Origin: Geobacillus thermoleovorans
Lineage (GTDB): Bacteria; Bacillota; Bacilli; Bacillales; Anoxybacillaceae
Assembly: GCF_001610955.1 (NCBI RefSeq)
Contig: NZ_CP014335.1
Coordinates: forward strand, 2,737,001 to 2,801,000
DNA length: 64,000 nucleotides
Direction: 5' to 3'
The position numbers and the translations under genes were made by a program. Each line of letters starts with the position of its first letter. Position 1 is the stretch's first letter. Positions 9,544 through 18,169 of the stretch are shown here, in pieces. The notes under the pieces are model-generated. The model was not told the DNA's origin. It made no database searches and worked only from the letters and a program-made list of their open reading frames with translations.

Positions 9544-10122
9544 CTATTTCCGGCCATTCATCGGCGCGCCAAGCAACGGGAACACGGCGATCGCTTCGTA
9601 CTTCGGCGTCCGTTCCATATTCGTCCGATACAGCACGATCTCAGGCACCGAAAACACCGCCTTGGCCGCGGCAAGCGAACGGAGGCGATCCGGGTGAAAC
9701 GGTTCGGCTCCCTGCCATTTGCGAGCGATCGTAATATGCGGGGCAAACGGCCGCCGGTCCAAGGAAAACCCAAGCTTCATGCACGCTTCATACACGTCGC
9801 GCCGCAGCGCATGCAGCCGCTCTTCCATTTCGACTCCTTGCCAAAAAATGCGCGGCGCCGTCCGCTCCCCGAACGTCCCAAGCCCGGCAAGCACGAGGGG
9901 AAACGGGGCGCATCGGGCGGCGGTGGCGGCCATCGCTTCGCACAGCGGCGCCATTTTTTTCGGCGGCACATCGCCTAAAAACGCGAGGGTGATATGATAG
10001 TCCTCTTCATGCACCCATGTGCGAAACGGCAGCGACGGCGCCGCATTGCTCGAAAAACGGGCGATGGCTTGTTTCGCTTCGGCTGTCAGCGGAACAGCGA
10101 TGAAATAATGACTCCGTTTCAT
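9544..10122 (-). CDS. thpR: RNA 2',3'-cyclic phosphodiesterase (LigT/ThpR family)
   Basis: A 192-residue 2H phosphoesterase. The two HxT motifs are HITLAFLG (43-50) and HITIARK (129-135), which carry the paired catalytic histidines. Family members open 2',3'-cyclic phosphates on RNA ends and show weak 2'-5' ligase activity in vitro. It corresponds to B. subtilis ytlP. Its ATG overlaps the MFS gene stop (ATGA), so the two are translationally coupled. Confidence 0.92.
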   Translation of the reverse strand: MKRSHYFIAVPLTAEAKQAIARFSSNAAPSLPFRTWVHEEDYHITLAFLGDVPPKKMAPLCEAMAATAARCAPFPLVLAGLGTFGERTAPRIFWQGVEMEERLHALRRDVYEACMKLGFSLDRRPFAPHITIARKWQGAEPFHPDRLRSLAAAKAVFSVPEIVLYRTNMERTPKYEAIAVFPLLGAPMNGRK

Positions 10123-11312
10123 CCTTTCTCACCTGCCGATTTGGTCGTTTTTTCCAGTTTCCCCAACCAAATGAGCACGAACACTCCAACGATGGTGCAA
10201 GCGCCAAAAAACACGTAGACAGCGCCGATCTGCCAACGCTCAAACAAATATCCGCCCACCAACGTGCAAAACCACGCGCCAAGTCCGCTGCTCGTCGCCG
10301 AGTAAAGGGCGACGGCCGTCGCCTGCACCCGCTCGGGCGCCAAGCGGCGCACATACTGGAGGGCGGTTGGAATTGCCAGCCCGACCGAACATCCTTGAAC
10401 GATCGCTGTGATATAGACAAACCAAAGCGGCGGATCGGCGACATACGACCACCAGCGGGCGGCCGACACGAGCGCAGCCAACACGAGCAGGCGCGTCATG
10501 CCGAACCGGCGGATGAGCCGGTCGGCCGTTTTCATAAACGGCGCTTCGCTTCCGGCAGCCAGCCAAAAGGCGAAGCCGATGCCGGTCAGCGTGCCGCCAA
10601 GCTCGTGGATCAACAGCCCGAAATAGGAATTGTTGGCATAAATCGGACCAAACAGCAAAAATGTTGCGACAAGCAGGAGCTGAAACGAGCGGACGGACAG
10701 CAGCCCGCGCACATCCTGAAACGTCAACGCCCCCGGCGCCGCCATCGGGTAGCGCGGCAGGCGGGCGGCCAAAACAGACGCGGCCAACAGCGCCAACGAA
10801 AAGGCGTAAAAAATGACCGCAAACGCGACATGATCGGACAGCCATCCGACAACCAACACCGACGCGGCAAACCCGATCGAACCCCAAAGTCGAATCGCCC
10901 CGTAGTTTCCGCCCGAGCGGCGCACATGATGAAGGGCGATGCTGTCTGAGAGCGGAACGATCGCGCTTTGCGCCGCCGAAAGCAGCACGGTCAGGGCGAC
11001 GAACACCTGGTAGTTTCCGGCCAGCGAATAAAGAAGCCCAAACAGCGCTGTCACCCCGAGCGCCAGCGTCAACAGTTCGACCGGTTTGCGCGTATAATCG
11101 GCCGCCGTGCCCCAAAGCGGCTGGGCCGCCATCGTCACGATCGGGGGAAGCGACATGATCCAGCCGATCGCCGCCCCCGAAAGGCGCGCCTCTTCCTGCA
11201 AATAGACGGACAAAAGCGGAAACAACGCGCCAAAAGCAAAAAAGATGAGAAAATAAAAGAGCGGAAACACCTGTTTTCGCACCGCCGCCTCCCGTTTGAA
11301 CGCCGCTTCCAT
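10119..11312 (-). CDS. MFS transporter, LacY/nucleoside-symporter-like
   Basis: A 397-residue integral membrane protein with about 12 hydrophobic segments. The N-terminal FPLFYFLIFFAFGALFPLLS and the loop GTAADYTRKP match the MFS_1-like group that includes LacY-type and phenylpropionate permeases. The substrate cannot be read from sequence. The ATG is preceded by AAAGGGGGGACGGG. It is the first gene of a unit with thpR (four-base overlap) and the gene ending at 8594. Confidence 0.8.
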   Translation of the reverse strand: MEAAFKREAAVRKQVFPLFYFLIFFAFGALFPLLSVYLQEEARLSGAAIGWIMSLPPIVTMAAQPLWGTAADYTRKPVELLTLALGVTALFGLLYSLAGNYQVFVALTVLLSAAQSAIVPLSDSIALHHVRRSGGNYGAIRLWGSIGFAASVLVVGWLSDHVAFAVIFYAFSLALLAASVLAARLPRYPMAAPGALTFQDVRGLLSVRSFQLLLVATFLLFGPIYANNSYFGLLIHELGGTLTGIGFAFWLAAGSEAPFMKTADRLIRRFGMTRLLVLAALVSAARWWSYVADPPLWFVYITAIVQGCSVGLAIPTALQYVRRLAPERVQATAVALYSATSSGLGAWFCTLVGGYLFERWQIGAVYVFFGACTIVGVFVLIWLGKLEKTTKSAGEKG

Positions 11313-11342
11313 CCCGTCCCCCCCTTTCGTTAAAACAACGCC

Positions 11343-11374
11343 CGCCCCGCTCTCTTTTTTCGCCGGGGCGGCGG
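11343..11374 (-). terminator. GC-rich hairpin after pepV, probable weak terminator
   Basis: On the minus strand CCGCCCC and GGGGCGG pair around an A-rich loop and are followed by GCGTTGTTTT. The T run is interrupted, so termination may be partial. Confidence 0.45.
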
Positions 11375-11382
11375 ACCGCCGT

Positions 11383-12798
11383 TTATTTCGCCAGCTCGTA
11401 GATCGCCTGCGCGTAAATGGCTGTCGCTTTCACCAAATCGTCGATTTCGATATACTCATCTTTCTGGTGGGCGACATCCGGACGGCCCGGAAACAACGCG
11501 CCAAACGCCACCCCGGCGGTCAAGGCGCGGGCGTATGTGCCGCCGCCGATGGCCAAAAGCCGGGCCGGCTCGCCCGTCTGCTCTTCGTAGACGCGCTGAA
11601 GCGTGCGGACAAGCTCGTGGCTCGGATCGATATAATGAGGCTTCGTATCGCTGAAACGGCTGAGCGCGAATCCATGTTCAGCCGCAGCGCCGGCGAGCGT
11701 CCGGCGGATCGCGTCACCGTCGGCCGTCACCGGATAGCGGATGTTCAGCCCAATCGTTCCGCCATGCCGCCGGTCATACGACAGCACCCCGACGTTGACC
11801 GTCAAGTCGCCGCTTTGTTCGTCCCGATACGCAAGGCCAAGCCGCCGGCCGCGGGCATCGCCAAAAAAGGCGGAGGCCACAAACTGAACGAACGGCCGGC
11901 TTCGGCCATCGAGCGGAAGCGACGCCAAAAACTGCGCCAAATAGACGCCGGCGTTTTTGCCGCGCTCCGGCTCGGCGCCATGAGCGGACACCCCTTCCAA
12001 TTGAAAGACGACGGCCCCTTCGCTTTGCCTCATGCTCCCCTTTACGCCGCGCTCCCAGCAAAACTGTTCATAGAGGCCAAGCAGCTCCTCCGTCCGTCCC
12101 GCTCCTTCCACCACCGCTTCAGCCGCATCCGGCACCATATTGTAGCGGCGCCCGGCTTGGAATGAGGCAAGCGCGAGCCCTTCCGCCTCCGCCGATTTAG
12201 GCGGGCGGTATGCCAAATCGGCGTCAATGATTCCTTTTTCGGCATGAATGATCGGAAAATCAGCATCCGGCGCAAATCCGACATCCGGCATTTCCTCATG
12301 GCGAAAATAATGCTCCACACACCGCCAGTCGCTTTCCTCATCGCCCCCGATGATGAGCCGCACCCGCTTGCCAAGCGGCAGCCCGAGTTCACGGATGATT
12401 TTCATCGCGTAAAACGCCGCGACGGTCGGCCCTTTGTCATCGATCGCGCCGCGCCCGTAAAGGCGGCCATCGCGCACCTCAGCGGCAAACGGATCCATCG
12501 TCCAGCCGTCCCCGGGCGGCACGACGTCGATATGGCCGAGCACGCCGACAAGTTTCTCCCCATGCCCCATTTCGATATGCCCAGCAAATCCGTCCACATT
12601 TTTGACGCGAAACCCTTCCTCCCGGCCGCGGCGAAGCATATGCTCAAGCGCCTGGGCCACCTTGGGCCCAAACGGCGCGCCCGGCTGCGCCTGCTGATCC
12701 TCGCGGACGCTCGGAATGCGGACAAGCGCTTGCACGTCGCGGACAAGATCGTCTTTTCGTTTCTTCGCTTCGTTCATCCAGTCGATGTTCAACGCCAT
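11383..12798 (-). CDS. pepV: Dipeptidase PepV (M20 family)
   Basis: A 471-residue two-zinc M20 peptidase of the PepV type, splitting dipeptides in the cytosol. Metal and catalytic residues are in [12 protein letters not shown] (His89, Asp91), [10 protein letters not shown] (bridging Asp120), GGDEESDW (Glu154, Glu155) and DADF (around Asp178), with a final HQKDEY near residue 440. The length matches PepV (about 470). The ATG follows AGGAAAGGAAGA. Confidence 0.93.
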   Translation of the reverse strand: MALNIDWMNEAKKRKDDLVRDVQALVRIPSVREDQQAQPGAPFGPKVAQALEHMLRRGREEGFRVKNVDGFAGHIEMGHGEKLVGVLGHIDVVPPGDGWTMDPFAAEVRDGRLYGRGAIDDKGPTVAAFYAMKIIRELGLPLGKRVRLIIGGDEESDWRCVEHYFRHEEMPDVGFAPDADFPIIHAEKGIIDADLAYRPPKSAEAEGLALASFQAGRRYNMVPDAAEAVVEGAGRTEELLGLYEQFCWERGVKGSMRQSEGAVVFQLEGVSAHGAEPERGKNAGVYLAQFLASLPLDGRSRPFVQFVASAFFGDARGRRLGLAYRDEQSGDLTVNVGVLSYDRRHGGTIGLNIRYPVTADGDAIRRTLAGAAAEHGFALSRFSDTKPHYIDPSHELVRTLQRVYEEQTGEPARLLAIGGGTYARALTAGVAFGALFPGRPDVAHQKDEYIEIDDLVKATAIYAQAIYELAK

Positions 12799-13048
12799 TC
12801 TTCCTTTCCTTATTCAACACCCTTTGTTGCCAACGTATCATATCAAAAACAGGAAGTCAAAATGTTTCATTCGTTGCAAATCGATTTCCGTTTCATGACA
12901 AAATGTTGAAATTTTTCGTGAATAGAAGCAACCGGGTAGCATTTTCCCTCTCATTTCGTGTACAATGGTAGTAAACAGACAAAGACATCTCTCATCTGCT
13001 AGCGGTCGGTTGTGCCATGCGAATGATGCTAAGATAGGGAGTGGTCTT

Positions 13049-13270
13049 TTGAAACCTTCAACACATCGGATGCTTACCCGCATCAAGTCCGTGTATATGT
13101 ACATTAGCGAAAAAGGAACGGTTACGACCCAAGAGCTTGTTGATGAGTTCGGCACCACCCCACGAACGATCCAGCGCGACTTGAACGTGCTTATGTACAA
13201 CGATCTCGTTCGCAGCCCAAGCAAGGGCAAATGGACGACCACAAACAAAAAAGTGCGCATCTCTTCGTAA
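13049..13270 (+). CDS. ytzE: YtzE, small DeoR-type helix-turn-helix protein
   Basis: A 73-residue protein that is almost entirely a DeoR-type winged helix: MLTRIKSVYMYI then VTTQELVDEFGTTPRTIQRDL as the recognition region. There is no effector domain. I start at TTG 13049 (L/MKPSTHRMLTR), which matches the Bacillus YtzE N-terminus and has GGGAGTGG in front; ATG 13070 would drop seven residues. The target is unknown. The terminator at 13351-13382 is shared with convergent rsuA. Confidence 0.85.
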   Translation: MKPSTHRMLTRIKSVYMYISEKGTVTTQELVDEFGTTPRTIQRDLNVLMYNDLVRSPSKGKWTTTNKKVRISS

Positions 13271-13350
13271 ACCCGGTGCCAATAGGGTAGGCAAGATGAG
13301 AGATGAACGCAAACCATTTTTCCACAGATGAATATCCACTATTTTTCCAT

Positions 13351-13382
13351 AAAAAAGGAACCGCGTCAGGTTCCTTTTTTTT
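13351..13382. terminator. Bidirectional terminator between ytzE and rsuA
   Basis: AAAAAAGGAACC and GGTTCCTTTTTT form a perfect 12-bp stem with a six-base loop and T tracts on both strands. The rsuA stop codon lies inside it. Confidence 0.9.
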
Positions 13383-14112
13383 CGTCCGTCTCTGGCCGGT
13401 ATTGCTTCAACATGCCCACCTCTTCATCCGTCAATTCCCGATACTCGCCGACGGCCAAATCCGGGTCAAGCGGCAGCGGCCCCATTTGAATTCGTTTTAA
13501 ATACACGACCCGCTTGCCGACCGCTTGAAACATCCGCTTCACTTGATGGAACTTCCCCTCGGTGATCGTCACCTCGACATCGGAACGAAGGCCGGATTTC
13601 AACACAACGAGCTTGGCCGGCTTTGTTTCATAGCCGTCATCAAGGACGACGCCGCGCTGAAACGCCGCGACATCCGCTTCCGTCACTTCCCCGTCCACGA
13701 CGGCAAAATACGTTTTCGGCACGTGTTTTTTCGGCGACAACAGCTGATGGGCGAGCTGGCCGTCATTCGTCAAGAGCAGCAGCCCTTCCGTATCTTTGTC
13801 AAGCCGCCCGACCGGAAACGGGGAAAATGCCCGGTCTTCTTCTTCAAGCAAATCGACGACCGTCTCTTCCACGGCATCTTCCGTCGCGGAAACGACCCCC
13901 GAAGGCTTATTCATCATCAAGTAAATGAACGGCTTGTACTCGACCGTTTCTCCCCAAACGGTCACGATTTGCTCATCCGGCCGCACTTTCGTTTTCGCAT
14001 CACGGACCGGCGCGCCATCCACTTTCACCGCTCCGGACTTGAGCAGCTTTTTCACTTCCTTCCTCGTCCCATACCCCATATGGGCGAGCAGCTTGTCAAT
14101 GCGCAGCTCCAC
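13366..14112 (-). CDS. rsuA: 16S rRNA pseudouridine(516) synthase, RsuA family
   Basis: A 248-residue RsuA/RluB-type enzyme. An N-terminal S4 RNA-binding domain (RIDKLLAHMGYGTRKEV, followed by KSGAVKVDGAPV) precedes the catalytic domain with GRLDKDTEGLLLLTNDG, whose first Asp is the nucleophile. The start chosen is GTG 14112 (VELRIDK), with AGGAGGGAG five bases upstream; an ATG ten codons further up lacks a ribosome site. B. subtilis has the equivalent ytzG at this spot. Confidence 0.9.
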   Translation of the reverse strand: MELRIDKLLAHMGYGTRKEVKKLLKSGAVKVDGAPVRDAKTKVRPDEQIVTVWGETVEYKPFIYLMMNKPSGVVSATEDAVEETVVDLLEEEDRAFSPFPVGRLDKDTEGLLLLTNDGQLAHQLLSPKKHVPKTYFAVVDGEVTEADVAAFQRGVVLDDGYETKPAKLVVLKSGLRSDVEVTITEGKFHQVKRMFQAVGKRVVYLKRIQMGPLPLDPDLAVGEYRELTDEEVGMLKQYRPETDEKKGT

Positions 14113-14216
14113 AAATCTCCCTCCTAAAAATATGGCCTTCATTAGGCGTTCATCTAGTCCGCTTCCGCCTTCCCCCCATACACTGTGAAGGAAACATCAA
14201 GAAGGGGGATTTGCCG

Positions 14217-14429
14217 ATGAATGAATATTACTATTATGTCCCAACGTTGGATGATTACCGTCAACAGCCGCCAGCCAGCCAATTTTGGCCCGGATACCCA
14301 GGCGGGCCATTCGCCAACTGGGCGCGGCGCATCGAACGGCTTGAGCGGGCCGTCGAACGGCTCGACCGCCGGCTCGACCGGATGGAAAGCCGCCTCGATC
14401 GCATCGAACGCCGGCTCGGCCTGTCGTAA
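14217..14429 (+). CDS. Small coiled-coil protein, unknown function
   Basis: A 70-residue protein in two parts: a Tyr/Pro-rich head (MNEYYYYVPTLDDYRQQPP, then FWPGYPGGPFANW) and a charged tail in which the pattern RxxRLExxxxRLDRRLDRMES repeats with heptad spacing, predicting a dimeric coiled coil. GAAGGGGGAT precedes the ATG by a normal distance and a strong terminator follows, so it is probably expressed. The low-complexity aromatic head would suit a spore-coat or surface protein, but that is a guess. Confidence 0.7.
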   Translation: MNEYYYYVPTLDDYRQQPPASQFWPGYPGGPFANWARRIERLERAVERLDRRLDRMESRLDRIERRLGLS

Positions 14430-14441
14430 GCAAAATGGAGA

Positions 14442-14477
14442 AAGAAGGCGGGGACGACCGCCTTCTTCTTTTTTTGC
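14442..14477 (+). terminator. Terminator of the small coiled-coil gene
   Basis: AAGAAGGCGG and CCGCCTTCTT form a perfect 10-bp stem with a six-base loop, followed by CTTTTTTTG. Confidence 0.9.
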
Positions 14478-14632
14478 CGCAAGCCGAACGGCATGGGGGA
14501 GGGCGAAAAACAGCCGTCGTCGAACCCTTTCGCTAGGGCGCCGCGACGTTCGCAAGAAGCGCCGTCCGCCGGGCTCCCGGCCTAAACGAGCCGCTTCTAG
14601 GAAACGGCCGTCCGGTCAACGGCCGATCCCTT

Positions 14633-16258
14633 CTACGATACCGCCTTTTTCTCTTTCCGGCGCCAAAACGCAAACCGGTCGCCAAACAGCGCCGAAAACA
14701 ACCCGGAGCGGATGCTGAGAAACAAGTAGACGGCTGCCCCGACCGCTGCGCCGATGGCAGCAGCGCCCACCGATTCAGCGGTGCCGGCGCGGTAATCGAT
14801 CCATCGGGACGCCAGCGCCTCGACCCCCATAACCGCCGCTGACATCGCCGCCGTCAAGATGGCCATAAACGCCGTCCGGCGGGCGACAAACCGATAGCGG
14901 TAGCGCGTGCGGCGCTGAATGACCCATAAGTTGAACGCCACAGAGACGAAATAGCCCGCCATCGTGGCAACAATGGCCCCGACGGCCGACCATTTCATAA
15001 TGAGCGGCGTGTTGAGCAAAAGCTTCACAAGCAAGCCGGCTGTCAAACTGACGACCGTAAACCGCTGCTCGTTGATGCCTTGCATGATCGCCGCCGTCAC
15101 AGAAAACAAAGCGTACAAAATCGCCGCCGGCGCATACCAGCGCAACACTTGTTCACCAAGCGGATCATAGCTGTAAAACGAGCTGTACACCGGCCCTGCC
15201 AGCACCGCCATGCCAATCACCGCCGGGAGCGTTAAAAACATGAGCACTTGAAACGTCTGGTTCAAATATTGCCGCAGCGCTTTCCGGTCTTGCGCGACAT
15301 ACGCTTTCGTAATCGTCGGGATGAGCGCCAAGCTGAACGAGGTCGCGAGCGTCACGGGTATGATGACGAGCTTTTGCGCCCACATGTTGAACACGGAATA
15401 CGCGTGCTCCGAGATGTTCCCGCGGCCCGCCGCCGCCATCGCGTGATTGAACGTAAACTGATCGACGAGCTGGTACAGCGACATCGACAAGCCGACAAAA
15501 ACAAACGGAATCGAAGAAAGAAGCAGCTCTTTATACATCGCCAAAAGCGACACGTCCGCTTCGCCGCGGTCACGCGCAAGCAGCGACTGCAAATACGGAC
15601 GCCGCTTCCACCAATAGACAAGCAACACCAAAAGCCCCGCCGCCGCCCCGACAAACGCGGCAAACGTCGCCGCGCTCACAGCGGAGACGATCGAGCCGTC
15701 CATCAGGCGCAAAATGACGTAGCACGCCCCAAGCAAAAAAGCGATGCGCGCGATTTGTTCGACGACTTGCGACAGCGCCGTCGGGCCCATCGACTCATGT
15801 CCTTGGAAAAATCCGCGGATCAAGCTCATCACCGGCACGATGAGGAGCGCAAAGCTGACCGCGCGGATGACGGCCGTGACGTCGTCGACCGAGTTGACGT
15901 TCGTTTTCGCATCGATGACGTGCGGCGCCAAGATGGGCGCCAGGGCGTACAAAATGAGCCATGAGGCGATGCCGCTTGCGATCATCAAGACAAGGCCGGA
16001 GCGAAAGAGCCGATAGCCGACGCCGTATTCCCCAAGCGCGTTGTATTTCGACACAAACTTTGACACCGCCACCGGCAGCCCGCCGGTCGCCAAGCTCAAA
16101 AAAATTTGGTACGGCACATAGCCGTATCCGTACAGCGCCCCGCCGCGCTCGCCGACAAGATGGTAAAACGGGATGACGTAAAATAAACCAAGAAGGCGAG
16201 AAATCATCACGCCAGCCGTTAAAATAAACGTGCCGCGCAGCAGTTTCGATGTTGACAT
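14633..16258 (-). CDS. ytgP: YtgP, MurJ/SpoVB-type lipid II flippase
   Basis: A 541-residue MOP-superfamily membrane protein with about 14 hydrophobic segments. It opens MSTSKLLRGTFILTAGVMISR and has YGYGYVPYQIFLSLATGG, as in Bacillus YtgP, which flips lipid-linked peptidoglycan precursor and was renamed MurJ. SpoVB is a close paralogue, but the neighbours (rsuA, ytfP) fit YtgP. The ATG follows AGGGAAGGGGTCAT. Divergent from ytfP. Confidence 0.9.
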   Translation of the reverse strand: MSTSKLLRGTFILTAGVMISRLLGLFYVIPFYHLVGERGGALYGYGYVPYQIFLSLATGGLPVAVSKFVSKYNALGEYGVGYRLFRSGLVLMIASGIASWLILYALAPILAPHVIDAKTNVNSVDDVTAVIRAVSFALLIVPVMSLIRGFFQGHESMGPTALSQVVEQIARIAFLLGACYVILRLMDGSIVSAVSAATFAAFVGAAAGLLVLLVYWWKRRPYLQSLLARDRGEADVSLLAMYKELLLSSIPFVFVGLSMSLYQLVDQFTFNHAMAAAGRGNISEHAYSVFNMWAQKLVIIPVTLATSFSLALIPTITKAYVAQDRKALRQYLNQTFQVLMFLTLPAVIGMAVLAGPVYSSFYSYDPLGEQVLRWYAPAAILYALFSVTAAIMQGINEQRFTVVSLTAGLLVKLLLNTPLIMKWSAVGAIVATMAGYFVSVAFNLWVIQRRTRYRYRFVARRTAFMAILTAAMSAAVMGVEALASRWIDYRAGTAESVGAAAIGAAVGAAVYLFLSIRSGLFSALFGDRFAFWRRKEKKAVS

Positions 16259-16370
16259 ATGACCCCTTCCCTAGCCATGGACGTTGAAAATGACAACGTA
16301 TCTATTTTACCATAGTTGTCAATGGAACGAAAAATATCGGCCACGCGCAGAAAGAAAGGGTGGAATGAAC

Positions 16371-17681
16371 ATGGGATACGACGTCATCATCATCGGCGGC
16401 GGTCCGTCCGGGCTCATGGCGGCCATCGGCGCCGGCGAAGAAGGGGCGAAGGTGCTCTTGTTGGAAAAAGGAACGAAGCTCGGGCGCAAGCTCGCCATCT
16501 CCGGCGGCGGACGCTGCAACGTGACGAATCGGCTGCCGGTGGATGAAATGGTCCGCCATATTCCCGGCAACGGCCGCTTTTTATACAGCGCCTTTTCCGT
16601 ATTTAACAATGAAGACATCATCCGCTTTTTTGAGCGGCTCGGCGTGCCGCTCAAGGAGGAAGACCACGGCCGCATGTTTCCTAAAAGCGACAGCGCCCAG
16701 TCGGTCGTCGACGCGCTTGTTCGCGAATTGTCGCGCCTTGGCGTCGATGTTCGGCTTGAATCGCCAGTGGCGGACGTGTTGTATGAACAAGGAAAAACAG
16801 TCGGTGTCACGCTGAAAAGCGGGGAGACGATCCACGCCCGTGCGGTTGTCGTCGCCGTCGGCGGCAAATCGGTGCCGCAAACCGGCTCAACAGGCGACGG
16901 CTATCCGTGGGCGGAAAAAGCGGGTCACACGGTGACCGAACTGTTTCCAACCGAAGTTCCGATCGTCTCGCATGAGCCGTTCATCAAAGAGCGGACGCTG
17001 CAAGGCTTGTCGCTGCGCGACGTCGCGTTAAGCGTCTTAAAGCCGAACGGCAAGCCGATCATCACCCACCGGATGGATATGCTGTTTACGCACTTCGGCA
17101 TTTCCGGCCCAGCCGCCCTCCGCTGCAGCCAGTTTGTCGTCAAGGCGTTGAAAAAAGCGGCGGACGGCGCGGTCGAAATGAGCATCGACGCGCTTCCGGA
17201 CGTGACGCAGGAAGAGCTGTTTCAACATTTCGCCAAGCTGTGCAAAGAGGAGCCGAAAAAGGCGATGAAAACGATCGCCAAAACGGTTCTTCCCGAGCGG
17301 TACGCCGTCTTTTTGCTCGAGCGGGCCGGCATCGACCCGCACGCCTCTGCCGGCACGGTCGGCCATGAGGCGCTGCGGGCGTTTGTCCGACAGTGCAAAC
17401 AGTTTACCTTTTACGTCCACGGCACGCTGCCGCTTGAGAAAGCATTCGTCACCGGCGGCGGCGTGTCGGTCAAAGAAATTGAGCCGAAGACAATGGCCTC
17501 CAAATGCATGGCCGGCCTTTACTTTTGCGGGGAAATTTTGGACATTCACGGCTACACGGGCGGCTACAACATCACCGCCGCCCTTGTCACCGGGCGGCTC
17601 GCCGGCGTGAACGCCGCCCGCTATGCATTGGCGGAAAAAAACGGGGCGAGCGGCTCCGCGGGGCAGACAGCAACGAATTGA
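16371..17681 (+). CDS. ytfP: YtfP, FAD-dependent oxidoreductase (HI0933 family)
   Basis: A 436-residue flavoprotein. The Rossmann loop [19 protein letters not shown] is at the N-terminus, followed by [16 protein letters not shown], the family signature, and a C-terminal FAD contact [15 protein letters not shown]. The physiological substrate is unknown. MGYDV at 16371 is the start with the best spacing to AAGGGTGG; an in-frame ATG lies two codons earlier. It corresponds to B. subtilis ytfP beside ytgP. Confidence 0.88.
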   Translation: MGYDVIIIGGGPSGLMAAIGAGEEGAKVLLLEKGTKLGRKLAISGGGRCNVTNRLPVDEMVRHIPGNGRFLYSAFSVFNNEDIIRFFERLGVPLKEEDHGRMFPKSDSAQSVVDALVRELSRLGVDVRLESPVADVLYEQGKTVGVTLKSGETIHARAVVVAVGGKSVPQTGSTGDGYPWAEKAGHTVTELFPTEVPIVSHEPFIKERTLQGLSLRDVALSVLKPNGKPIITHRMDMLFTHFGISGPAALRCSQFVVKALKKAADGAVEMSIDALPDVTQEELFQHFAKLCKEEPKKAMKTIAKTVLPERYAVFLLERAGIDPHASAGTVGHEALRAFVRQCKQFTFYVHGTLPLEKAFVTGGGVSVKEIEPKTMASKCMAGLYFCGEILDIHGYTGGYNITAALVTGRLAGVNAARYALAEKNGASGSAGQTATN

Positions 17682-17689
17682 CCGCCGTC

Positions 17690-17880
17690 CTCATGCCCCT
17701 CGGGTGCTCCGGGGCGTCCGCTGACATTCCGACAACGCCCGTCTTCAAGGCGGGCGATCGCAAAATTTCGCCGCCTGAAATGGAAATGCCGCAATGAACA
17801 AAACGTCGCCCGCTTTAGGGGGATCAGCACGAAAACGGCCCAAAGAATCCCACGGTCTGAAGCCGTGTGGAGTGTCAAGT
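17690..17880 (+). other. Structured element with TnpB-type right end; possible orphan guide-RNA scaffold
   Basis: Between the convergent ytfP and cse60. Successive hairpins can be drawn: GCCCC/GGGGC (17695-17715), CGCCCG/CGGGCG (17736-17756) and a final CCCACGG/GCCGTGTGG (17849-17870) preceded by AAAGAAT and followed by AGTGTCAAG. The last block closely resembles the right end of IS200/IS605 TnpB elements, whose 3' region doubles as the guide-RNA scaffold. No tnpA or tnpB is present. The cse60 stop codon falls in its final bases. Identity is inference from the pattern. Confidence 0.45.
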
Positions 17881-18054
17881 CCGGTAAATGACCATGGCGG
17901 AAAAACAGTAGATTTGCTCGCCTTCCGATTCCATCGCCGCCACACTGTACTTGACATCGATCAACTGTCCGTCTTTCAATCGGGCTAAAAAATCATTGAC
18001 CGCCGCTTCCAAATCTTTTTCATGCTCTTTATCAAACACTTTCACTTTGTACAT
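17875..18054 (-). CDS. cse60: Sporulation protein Cse60
   Basis: A 59-residue protein MYKVKVFDKEHEKDLEAAV with a C-terminal IYCFSAMVIY, matching Cse60 (YteV), a small SigE-controlled mother-cell protein of unknown role in B. subtilis. I start at ATG 18054, six bases after GGGGGA; an in-frame ATG lies two codons upstream. The stop TGA is formed by sequence of the adjacent structured element, so the natural last residue or two may differ from relatives. Confidence 0.85.
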   Translation of the reverse strand: MYKVKVFDKEHEKDLEAAVNDFLARLKDGQLIDVKYSVAAMESEGEQIYCFSAMVIYRT

Positions 18055-18117
18055 CGCCATTCCCCCGTTTTCTTTTTCCTTTTCCACGCATTTAGGGAAA
18101 ATCCTGCCCACAAAAGG

Positions 18118-18151
18118 CGTCACGCGCCCTCGAACAGCGGGACGCGTGACG
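18118..18151 (-). terminator. Terminator of nprT
   Basis: On the minus strand CGTCACGCG and CGCGTGACG pair (nine perfect pairs plus a CCC/GGG extension) and are followed by CCTTTTG, 19 bases past the nprT stop. Confidence 0.8.
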
Positions 18152-18169
18152 TCAGAAACTTCATTCGTC

